In this document: piece after piece, positions 1 to 5,163 of the stretch
Position numbering within the stretch: the first letter of the stretch is position 1
How the letters are laid out: the number at the start of each line of letters is the position of its first letter
Assembly (NCBI GenBank): GCA_030043495.1
Contig: JASHXO010000030.1
Location: 1-5,163, forward strand
From: Candidatus Rhabdochlamydia sp.
Lineage (GTDB): Bacteria > Chlamydiota > Chlamydiia > Chlamydiales > Rhabdochlamydiaceae
Direction of reading: 5' to 3'
DNA length: 5,163 nt
Notes under the pieces: generated by a model
The model's database searches: none
What the model was told of the DNA's origin: nothing
Seen by the model: the letters and a program-made list of their open reading frames with translations, nothing else
Translations under genes and position numbers: made by a program

Positions 1-34
1 TCAGATTTAGTTTTATCAAAGTCTTATTGAATCA

Positions 35-63
35 TTGACAAGTGCAGAATTTTTTTTTAAACT
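35..63 (+). promoter_or_regulatory. Candidate sigma70-type promoter for the PfpI/DJ-1 gene
   Basis: A perfect -35 box TTGACA lies at 35-40 and a 4/6 match to the -10 box, TAAACT, at 58-63, separated by the optimal 17 bases. The spacer ends in a run of nine T (50-58). Transcription would start near base 70, giving a leader of about 22 bases that still contains the ribosome binding site. The boxes and spacing are seen directly; activity is inferred. The chlamydial main sigma factor recognises similar boxes. Confidence 0.6.
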
Positions 64-78
64 GAAGTCGTTTGTCAG

Positions 79-83
79 AGAGG
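79..83 (+). promoter_or_regulatory. Ribosome binding site deciding the start at 92
   Basis: AGAGG sits 8 bases before the ATG at 92, a normal Shine-Dalgarno distance. It favours this ATG over the in-frame TTG at 35, whose bases are part of the -35 box and would lie upstream of the predicted transcript. Confidence 0.65.
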
Positions 84-91
84 CGAAGACA

Positions 92-598
92 ATGAAAAAA
101 GTGATTGTTCTTGTAGAAGAACTGTATGAAGATTTAGAGCTATGGTATCCAAAAATCCGATTGGAAGAAGCAGGCTATCAAGTAATCGCCGCAGGCCCCC
201 TTGCAGGACACACTTACAATGGCAAACACGGCTATCCCTGCAAAACAGAAATGAGTTTTAAAGAAGCGCTTTCGGTTTCAAATGTTGGGGTTGTCATCCC
301 TGGAGGGTATGCTCCCGATCGGATGAGAAGGTCTGCGGAGGCTCTCCAAATTGTGAAGAAATCATTCGATAAAGGAAAAATCATCGCCTTTATTTGCCAT
401 GCGGGATGGGTTACGATTTCTGCAAAGATTGTCAAAGGAAAGAAAGTCACAAGCTTTATTGCGATCAAAGATGATTTGGAAAATGCCGGTGCAATTTGGC
501 AAGACAAGGATGTCGTTGTCGATGGAAATTTAATCAGCTCTCGTCATCCCGGAGACTTGCCGGTTTTTGCTAAGACGATCATCGAACATCTCGGCTAG
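92..598 (+). CDS. PfpI/YhbO-type protein of the DJ-1/PfpI superfamily
   Basis: A 168-residue single-domain protein, the usual length for the PfpI/YhbO group; no signal peptide or membrane segment is visible, so it should be cytoplasmic. The fold's signatures are in order: EDLE near residue 13, with E16 matching the acidic residue that tunes the nucleophile; GKHGY at 44-48; PGG at 70-72; the nucleophile elbow ICHAGW at 101-106 with C102 and H103; then IKDDLENAG (125-133) and VVDGNLISSR (142-151), which closely match Pyrococcus PfpI as I remember it. D76 in GGYAPDR takes the place of the PfpI glutamate of the catalytic triad; E. coli YhbO also has Asp there. Family members have been reported as proteases, stress proteins and (disputed) deglycases of glycated proteins or nucleotides, or glyoxalases, so the exact reaction is open. 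The gene has its own promoter and converges on rho. The start follows the ribosome binding site; an in-frame TTG at 35 would add 19 unlike residues. Family assignment is secure, substrate unknown. Confidence 0.9.
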   Translation: MKKVIVLVEELYEDLELWYPKIRLEEAGYQVIAAGPLAGHTYNGKHGYPCKTEMSFKEALSVSNVGVVIPGGYAPDRMRRSAEALQIVKKSFDKGKIIAFICHAGWVTISAKIVKGKKVTSFIAIKDDLENAGAIWQDKDVVVDGNLISSRHPGDLPVFAKTIIEHLG

Positions 599-653
599 CT
601 TTTATCAATTCGAGCCACATCTCTGAATGATAACTTTCTAAGAAGCTGTACTA

Positions 654-676
654 AAACCTCATTTCGAAAGAGGTTT
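654..676. terminator. Inverted repeat 1 in the convergent gap
   Basis: AAACCTC (654-660) and GAGGTTT (670-676) form a perfect 7-bp stem; the nine bases between them can add a few A-T pairs around TCGA. Read on the minus strand the stem ends in TTTT, so it could help end rho transcription. On the plus strand it lies 56 bases past the PfpI-family stop and has no T run. The repeat is seen directly; the terminator role is inferred from its place between convergent genes. Confidence 0.45.
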
Positions 677-714
677 CTAAAGCGGCGAAAAAAACATATT
701 CTGCGCCGCTTAGA
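676..714. terminator. Inverted repeat 2, likely bidirectional terminator
   Basis: The left arm (676-687, ending in AGCGGCG) pairs with CGCCGCTTAGA (704-714): 11 pairs with one bulged A and a GC-rich core of 6 pairs. The 16-base loop holds seven A on the plus strand, which is seven T on the minus strand. It starts 12 bases after the rho stop on the minus strand and is the strongest hairpin in the window. The classical T run directly after the stem is missing in both directions, so it may instead protect 3' ends or act together with inverted repeat 1. Confidence 0.5.
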
Positions 715-725
715 TGAAAAGGATC

Positions 726-2072
726 TTATTCCTTCATCGTGAGAAGGAATTCGACATTGCTGTTTGTCTTTTTAAGGCGTCCGACCAAAAGGTTCATCGC
801 ATCCAGCGAAGAAAGATCGGCCAGCGCTTGTCGCATGAGATAGATTTTCTCCAGCTCATCAGGATGATAAAGAAGTTCTTCTTTGCGCGTACCGCTCTTG
901 ATAATATCGATTGCTGGGAAGACTCGGCGGTCGGCAAGACGTCGGTCGAGAACAAGTTCCATATTGCCTGTTCCCTTGAACTCTTCAAAGATGACCTCGT
1001 CCATGCGCGATCCCGTTTCGATCAGCGCTGTAGCGATAATGGTGAGCGAACCGCCTTCTTCAACGTTACGGGCTGCGCCAAAGAAGCGTTTTGGTTTGTG
1101 CAGTGCGCCGGCATCGACACCTCCAGACAAGATTTTGCCTGAGTGCGGCTGAACCGTATTGTATGCACGCGCTAGTCGGGTTAAATTGTCGAGAAGGATG
1201 ACGACATCGTGACCATATTCGACGAGGCGGCGCGCTTTTTCGATCGCCATCTCGGCGACTTGACAGTGTCTTTCTGGAGGTTCGTCGAACGTCGATGAAA
1301 CGACTTCTCCTTTGACGCTGCGGATCATGTCCGTAACTTCTTCGGGCCTTTCATCGATCAGCAAGACGATCAGTACAACCTCAGGATGGTTAGTCGTGAT
1401 GGCATTGGCGATATTTTGCAAGATGATTGTTTTTCCTGAGCGGGGAGGAGCTACGATGAGCGATCGTTGGCCTTTTCCGATCGGTGCCGTCAAGTCCAGC
1501 ACACGAGTGGTCATTCGATCTTTTGTCGTTTCCATCACAAGGCGCGAGCTGGGATAAAGCGGGGTAAGGTTTTCGAAGAGAACGCGGTCGCGTGCTTTAT
1601 CGGGATGCTTGTTATTGATCTTTTCAACTTTTAAAAGGGCAAAGTACTTTTCCTTTTCTTTTGGTGAACGGATAGTTCCGTACACGGTATCGCCTTTTTT
1701 CAGATCGAAACGTCGGATTTGAGCTGGAGAGACATAAATATCTTCTGCGGATGGGAGATAATTGTAGTTGGGAGAGCGTAAAAATCCGAAACCATCAGGT
1801 AGAACTTCGAGCACCCCTTCGCCAACGAGAACTTCGTCGGGTCTTTCGGAGAGGTATTTGACTATTTCGAAGACAATTTGCGATTTGGCCAAAGCGCCGA
1901 GGTTCTTCAAGCCGAGATTACGTGCAAAGTGATTGAGCTGATCGACATTCATTCGTTGAAGATCAGCAATTTTTGTCACATTTTCAGGGGGTGGGGGCCT
2001 GTCGGTTGGTCCTTTAGGCGTTCTATCATTGTCAGGTTCTTGAACATCTTGAACGGTGTCTTCTTGATTCAT
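726..2072 (-). CDS. rho: Transcription termination factor Rho
   Basis: A 448-residue hexameric RNA-dependent ATPase/helicase that ends transcripts by translocating on C-rich nascent RNA and unloading RNA polymerase. Residues 1-30 are a polar, proline-rich extension absent from E. coli Rho; 31-76 form the Rho N-terminal helical domain; 84-150 the cold-shock-like RNA-binding domain with the RNP1-type motif DGFGFLRS (93-100); 160-448 the RecA-type motor. Visible motor parts are Walker A APPRSGKT (208-215, K214), catalytic E241 in DERPEE, Walker B VVILLD ending at D295, Q-loop [11 protein letters not shown] (312-322), and arginines R383 and R396 matching E. coli R353 and R366 (R366 is the arginine finger). 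From Walker A onward the alignment to E. coli is gapless at an offset of 30. The ATG is the only possible standard start: an in-frame TGA lies 9 bases upstream and AAGGAG 11 bases upstream. Two bicyclomycin-pocket positions differ from E. coli (R211, N296). It is the last gene of the minus-strand block. Confidence 0.98.
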   Translation of the reverse strand: MNQEDTVQDVQEPDNDRTPKGPTDRPPPPENVTKIADLQRMNVDQLNHFARNLGLKNLGALAKSQIVFEIVKYLSERPDEVLVGEGVLEVLPDGFGFLRSPNYNYLPSAEDIYVSPAQIRRFDLKKGDTVYGTIRSPKEKEKYFALLKVEKINNKHPDKARDRVLFENLTPLYPSSRLVMETTKDRMTTRVLDLTAPIGKGQRSLIVAPPRSGKTIILQNIANAITTNHPEVVLIVLLIDERPEEVTDMIRSVKGEVVSSTFDEPPERHCQVAEMAIEKARRLVEYGHDVVILLDNLTRLARAYNTVQPHSGKILSGGVDAGALHKPKRFFGAARNVEEGGSLTIIATALIETGSRMDEVIFEEFKGTGNMELVLDRRLADRRVFPAIDIIKSGTRKEELLYHPDELEKIYLMRQALADLSSLDAMNLLVGRLKKTNSNVEFLLTMKE

Positions 2073-2083
2073 TGAAAATCAGA

Positions 2084-2089
2084 CTCCTT
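2084..2089 (-). promoter_or_regulatory. Strong Shine-Dalgarno of rho
   Basis: The minus strand reads AAGGAG, a full match to the 16S anti-Shine-Dalgarno core, 11 bases before the rho ATG. The same eight bases TAAGGAGT occur again 26 bases further upstream (plus coordinates 2109-2116) without a start codon at a useful distance. Confidence 0.75.
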
Positions 2090-2091
2090 AG

Positions 2092-2166
2092 TTAACGATG
2101 AGTTTTGAACTCCTTATCCAAAGCTCGCGTTTTGTTTTGAAAATATTTTATCTCCAAACGCAGCAT
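2092..2166 (-). CDS. Possible 24-codon leader ORF before rho
   Basis: Between the coaE stop and the rho start the minus strand has an ATG followed by 23 sense codons and TAA. The product would be a small, basic, charged peptide (starts MLRLEIKY, ends FKTHR). It begins 20 bases after the coaE stop and ends 19 bases before the rho ATG, so it fills nearly the whole gap. No Shine-Dalgarno precedes its ATG; the upstream bases read TCCTCC, the opposite of a ribosome site. E. coli rho also has a short leader ORF (rhoL) in an autoregulated leader, which makes the position suggestive. An ORF of this length can easily occur by chance, so this is a weak call. Confidence 0.2.
   Translation of the reverse strand: MLRLEIKYFQNKTRALDKEFKTHR
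2100..2112 (-). repeat. Small hairpin in the rho leader
   Basis: The minus strand reads GAGTT-CAA-AACTC, a perfect 5-bp stem with a three-base loop, 10 bases upstream of the rho Shine-Dalgarno. The left arm begins with the last bases of the upstream TAAGGAGT copy. It is AT-rich and short, so it may be incidental; if real it would cover the second Shine-Dalgarno-like copy and leave the working one free. Confidence 0.2.
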
Positions 2167-2186
2167 TGACGAATGGAGGATATTTT

Positions 2187-2792
2187 TTACTTTTTTGTTA
2201 ATTGGAAATAGAGTGTTTTGATTTTTGTTTTGAGTTGATCAAAATTGCCATTGTTTTCAATCGAATAATGCGCTTTATCGGCTTTCACTGTCGGTTCAAT
2301 CTGTCGTGTCATTCGCTTTTCGAATTCTTGAACGGGTTGATGGGTTTGCTGTACAAATCTTTTTCGGCAAAGCTCGGGGTCGGCAAGTACACTGATGACA
2401 GCATCAAAACGTCCTTCTCTTTCTGATTCATAAAGAAGGGGAACTTCCGCAAGGAATAAAGAGTATTTTTTTTCACGATTGATCTGCTGATATTTTCGCT
2501 CAATTTCATCGAATACAGCCGGATGAATAATTTCTTCCAGGGCGCGGAGGAGGTCTGGTTGAGAAAACACTTTAGCGGCGATCTTTTTTCGATCGAATTC
2601 TTGATCGCTGACAATATCTGAACCTAGTAATCTTACGACCTGCTGACCAGCGGCAGTTCCTGGAGATAACAGCTGGTGGACTATCTCATCGGCATTTACG
2701 ACGTAGGCGCCGAGCTCTTTAAAGATTTGGCAGACAGTAGTTTTACCGGCTGCTAATCCACCCGTTACAGCAATTTTCTTTATTTTTAACAT
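2187..2792 (-). CDS. coaE: Dephospho-CoA kinase
   Basis: A 201-residue cytoplasmic P-loop kinase that phosphorylates the 3'-hydroxyl of the ribose of dephospho-CoA with ATP, the last step of coenzyme A synthesis; about 200 residues is normal. Seen are the P-loop GGLAAGKTT (11-19, K17, T18), the substrate-side NADEIVHQLL (33-42, D35), IHP (89-91), the VPLLYE strand (117-122) and ENNG (179-182), matching DNNG in E. coli. The P-loop is an AAGKT variant of the common GSGKS; C. trachomatis CoaE, as I recall it, has SSGKT and the same ML...I.VTG beginning. The ATG at 2792 was chosen for that reason. It overlaps the end of polA by 7 bases (ATGTTAA), with GGGGAG only one base before it, so translation probably depends on ribosomes finishing polA. 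An in-frame TTG at 2801 would add three residues and cannot be excluded. Confidence 0.95.
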   Translation of the reverse strand: MLKIKKIAVTGGLAAGKTTVCQIFKELGAYVVNADEIVHQLLSPGTAAGQQVVRLLGSDIVSDQEFDRKKIAAKVFSQPDLLRALEEIIHPAVFDEIERKYQQINREKKYSLFLAEVPLLYESEREGRFDAVISVLADPELCRKRFVQQTHQPVQEFEKRMTRQIEPTVKADKAHYSIENNGNFDQLKTKIKTLYFQLTKK

Positions 2793-5163
2793 TCTCCCCA
2801 ATTTTTTCCAATAGAAATATTAACAATTAGAGGGACATTCAAAGTAAATATCCCCTCCATTATATTTTTAACTTTATGCGCTAGCTTCTTTGCTTGTTCA
2901 TCGGGCGTTTCAAATAAAAGCTCATCGTGGATTTGCAGGATCATTTTTCCTTCATCGGGATGTTTTTTTAGATGCGCATTTACTTGAATCATAGCCATTT
3001 TAATCAAATCGGCAGCTGTCCCCTGTAATGGAGTATTGATAGCCAACCTTTCAGCAGCAGCGCGGATTGCAGGGTTTTTACTGTGGATTTCAGAGATTGG
3101 CCGCTGTCTGCCCGTCAAAGTGACTGCTCGTCCTGTTTTACGGACGCTTTCTTTGCAAAAATCAAGAAATTCTTTTACTTTTGCATATCTTTTAAAATAA
3201 GTATGAATAAATTCTTCTGCTTCGCTGTAATCGATTCCTAATTGCTGAGAGAGTCCAAAGGCTTGTTGGCCGTAAATGATGCCAAAGTTGACGGCTTTGG
3301 CTTGATAGCGCATTTGAGGGGTTACTTCTTGCAAGGGAATGTTGAACACGAGTGCAGCCGTGTAAGTATGGATATCTTCCCCTTCCTGAAAAGCTTTGAG
3401 CAGGGCGGGATCTTCAGAAAGATGTGCAAGCAATCGCAGTTCGATCTGAGAGTAATCGGCAGCGACAAAACTATAGTGAAGCTTTTGAGGTATGAAGGCT
3501 TCGCGAATTTTCATCCCTTCTTCAGAGCGAACGGGAATATTCTGAAGATTGGGATCTTGGCAAGAAAGCCGTCCAGTGGCAGCGACGGATTGATTGAATG
3601 TGCAATGAACCCGATGAGTAGCAGGGTTGATTTGCTCAGGAAGTGAATCGACGTAAGTAGAGCGCAGTTTTTCTAAAGTTCTGTATTCGATAATTTTTTT
3701 TACGATCGGCGTTTCTTCTTTAAGAGAATCGAGGACATCAAAGGCCGTGGAATAACCAGTTGCTGTCTTTTTTGGAGCTTTTATTCCCATTTTTTCAAAA
3801 AGAATGGTGCTAAGCTGCCTTGGAGAATTGATATTGAATTGCTCTCCGGCAAGGTGATAGATCTGATGTTCCAGTTCTTTTATCTGGCTTTTGAGTTCTT
3901 CGGACATTTTTTCGAGTTTTTTCACATCAATGAAGATCCCATTTCTCTCCATTTGCATCAATATGGGAATAAGGGGAAGCTCGATCTGCCGAAAAAGAGG
4001 GGTCAATTCCATGAGCTCTAAATCTTTTTCAAAGAGCTGTTTTAGCCTTAGAGTAAAATCGACGTCCTCACAACAATAATGTGTGATTTTATCTAAAGGA
4101 ACCTCGCTCATTGAGATCTGTTTTTTTCCTTTACCAATGAGGTCTTCGATGGGAATTTTAACCTCGCCTAATTTTTCCAAGGAAAGGCCATCAAGATTGT
4201 GCCTCTGGGTTTGCGGACTGATTAAATAAGAGGCAAGGATTGTATCGAAGATAATGTTCGGCACGGTGATATTTTCGTTGCGTAGAACGTGAAGGTCGTA
4301 CTTGATATTATGCCCGATAAAGCCAATGCAGTCATTTTCAAGCAAAGGCTTTAATGTCCTGAGTACCCTTTCCTTACCGAGTTTGCCATTAAGCGGTATG
4401 TACCAGGCTTCGCCAGAGCGAATACCGAGGCCGATTCCGACGAGCTGAGCTTGCATTGGACGAATATCCGTTGTCTCGGTATCGATGCAAACCTCTTTTT
4501 CTTTTTCGAGATAGTCTACTAATTCTTCAAGAGCTTCCTCATCGTCGACAAGATGATAATTGAGGGCAATAGGCTCTTTTAGAGGACGTCCTTTTGGAGG
4601 AGCTTCTTCTTCGACGCCAAGTTCGCGTAAAAGAGACATGAAACGCATTTCATGGTAAAATCCTTTGACCTTTTTCAAATCGGGCGTTTTCAGGTGAAAG
4701 AATTTTTCGTCATGAGGGAAAGGAATATCGGTGTGGATTGTCGCCAATTTTTTACTCATCAAGGCAATCTCTTTGTCATTGATGACAATCTCTTTCTTTT
4801 TGCCGCTCAATTTTTCGGGATGAGCGAGAATGTGTTCTAAAGTACCAAACTCGCTAAGAAGAGCAGAAGCGGTTTTCGGACCAAATCCTTCAAGCCCTGG
4901 AATGTTGTCAGAAGCATCACCCACCATCGCCAAAAGATCGACAATCTGTTCAGGAGTCACGCCGAACAGCTCTTTCACTTTTTCCCGATTGATCAGGAGA
5001 TTGTCTTTATGGGGATTGATGATAAAAATATGGTCTGAGACAAGCTGGCAAAGATCTTTATCGCTGGTGCAAATGAAGACTTGAACGCCTTTTTTTTCCA
5101 TCCATCGAGCAACGCTTCCCATCGTATCATCTGCTTCGACGCCGGCCACGGAAAGGTGAGGTA
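2786..5163 (-). CDS. polA: DNA polymerase I (5' end outside window)
   Basis: The 3' 791 codons of DNA polymerase I, which removes RNA primers and fills gaps in lagging-strand synthesis and excision repair. The frame stays open through the right edge (PHLSVAGVEADD), so the GTG at 5149 is an internal valine. By alignment with E. coli about 105 N-terminal residues are missing. Numbering from that valine: residues 1-175 are the C-terminal part of the 5' nuclease with metal ligands D7, D8, D30, D32, D78, D81; about 195-380 is the 3'-5' exonuclease with all five DEDDy residues present (D223, E225, D285, Y358, D362); about 385-787 is the polymerase with motif A DYSQIELR (D565, E570), motif B RYQAKAVNFGIIYG (R614, K618, F622, Y626) and motif C QIHDELLFE (D742, E743). 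The polymerase motifs align with E. coli at a constant offset of 140. Phe at 622 is the residue that disfavours dideoxynucleotides. All three activities should be intact, the first subject to the unseen N-terminus. The stop overlaps the coaE start; the promoter lies outside. Confidence 0.98.
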   Translation of the reverse strand, partial: PHLSVAGVEADDTMGSVARWMEKKGVQVFICTSDKDLCQLVSDHIFIINPHKDNLLINREKVKELFGVTPEQIVDLLAMVGDASDNIPGLEGFGPKTASALLSEFGTLEHILAHPEKLSGKKKEIVINDKEIALMSKKLATIHTDIPFPHDEKFFHLKTPDLKKVKGFYHEMRFMSLLRELGVEEEAPPKGRPLKEPIALNYHLVDDEEALEELVDYLEKEKEVCIDTETTDIRPMQAQLVGIGLGIRSGEAWYIPLNGKLGKERVLRTLKPLLENDCIGFIGHNIKYDLHVLRNENITVPNIIFDTILASYLISPQTQRHNLDGLSLEKLGEVKIPIEDLIGKGKKQISMSEVPLDKITHYCCEDVDFTLRLKQLFEKDLELMELTPLFRQIELPLIPILMQMERNGIFIDVKKLEKMSEELKSQIKELEHQIYHLAGEQFNINSPRQLSTILFEKMGIKAPKKTATGYSTAFDVLDSLKEETPIVKKIIEYRTLEKLRSTYVDSLPEQINPATHRVHCTFNQSVAATGRLSCQDPNLQNIPVRSEEGMKIREAFIPQKLHYSFVAADYSQIELRLLAHLSEDPALLKAFQEGEDIHTYTAALVFNIPLQEVTPQMRYQAKAVNFGIIYGQQAFGLSQQLGIDYSEAEEFIHTYFKRYAKVKEFLDFCKESVRKTGRAVTLTGRQRPISEIHSKNPAIRAAAERLAINTPLQGTAADLIKMAMIQVNAHLKKHPDEGKMILQIHDELLFETPDEQAKKLAHKVKNIMEGIFTLNVPLIVNISIGKNWGEC

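Noticed and set aside
35..91. TTG at 35 as the start of the PfpI-family protein (19 extra residues)
   Set aside because: The TTG is the first half of a perfect TTGACA -35 box, it has no ribosome site, the extra residues do not match the family, and an ATG with AGAGG 8 bases upstream lies at 92.
714..1142. 142-codon plus-strand ORF opposite the rho 3' end
   Set aside because: It is antisense to strongly conserved Rho sequence, resembles no family and has no convincing promoter; a shadow of rho.
2135..2166. Promoter for rho with TAAAAT as -10 in the coaE-rho gap
   Set aside because: The matching -35 position reads TTCGTC, a poor match, and co-transcription from coaE or upstream is at least as likely; not strong enough to list.
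2309..2614. 101-codon minus-strand ORF inside coaE in another frame
   Set aside because: coaE is conserved through this stretch, and the alternative translation has no recognisable motif.
3242..3646. 134-codon plus-strand ORF opposite polA
   Set aside because: It lies antisense to polymerase-domain coding sequence, with unremarkable composition; a shadow ORF.
5084..5149. GTG at 5149 as the real polA start giving a shortened enzyme
   Set aside because: The frame continues upstream with PHLSV, which fits the normal 5'-nuclease sequence before GVEADD; the gene simply runs off the window.
1..5163. New defence, mobile or biosynthetic system
   Set aside because: Every long reading frame with coding character is a known housekeeping gene or a PfpI-family protein; no repeats, transposase, integrase, toxin-antitoxin pair or RNA gene could be recognised.

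Overview
The window looks like chromosomal DNA from a member of the Chlamydiae, more likely an environmental (amoeba-associated) chlamydia than a Chlamydia species. The main argument is gene order. Reading the minus strand, polA, coaE and rho follow each other directly, which is the order I recall from Chlamydia trachomatis (CT493-CT492-CT491). The CoaE N-terminus (MLKIKKIAVTGG...GKT) and C-terminal ENNG also resemble the chlamydial protein as I remember it. No database search was possible, so the family level is not settled.

Layout: bases 1-91 hold a convincing sigma70/sigma66-type promoter and ribosome binding site for a plus-strand PfpI/DJ-1 superfamily gene (92-598). A 127-bp convergent intergenic region (599-725) carries two inverted repeats that probably form the transcription end of both flanking genes. 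The rest is a minus-strand block: polA (5' end beyond the right edge), coaE overlapping the polA stop by 7 bases, a 114-bp gap holding the rho leader with a possible 24-codon ORF and a strong Shine-Dalgarno, then rho. No stretch longer than 300 bases lacks a gene.

The three minus-strand genes are housekeeping functions: DNA repair and Okazaki-fragment processing (PolA), the last step of coenzyme A synthesis (CoaE) and transcription termination (Rho). Their key catalytic residues are intact, including all five proofreading exonuclease residues of PolA. They do not form one pathway; the cluster is best read as a conserved chromosomal block with probable co-transcription of at least polA-coaE. 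The PfpI-like gene is the accessory element, with its own promoter and opposite orientation.

I found no phage, mobile element, CRISPR, tRNA, rRNA or new multi-gene system. The points most worth checking are small: Rho substitutions in the bicyclomycin pocket, a possible leader peptide before rho, the very tight ribosome binding site at the polA/coaE overlap, and a T9 tract inside the spacer of the PfpI-family promoter.
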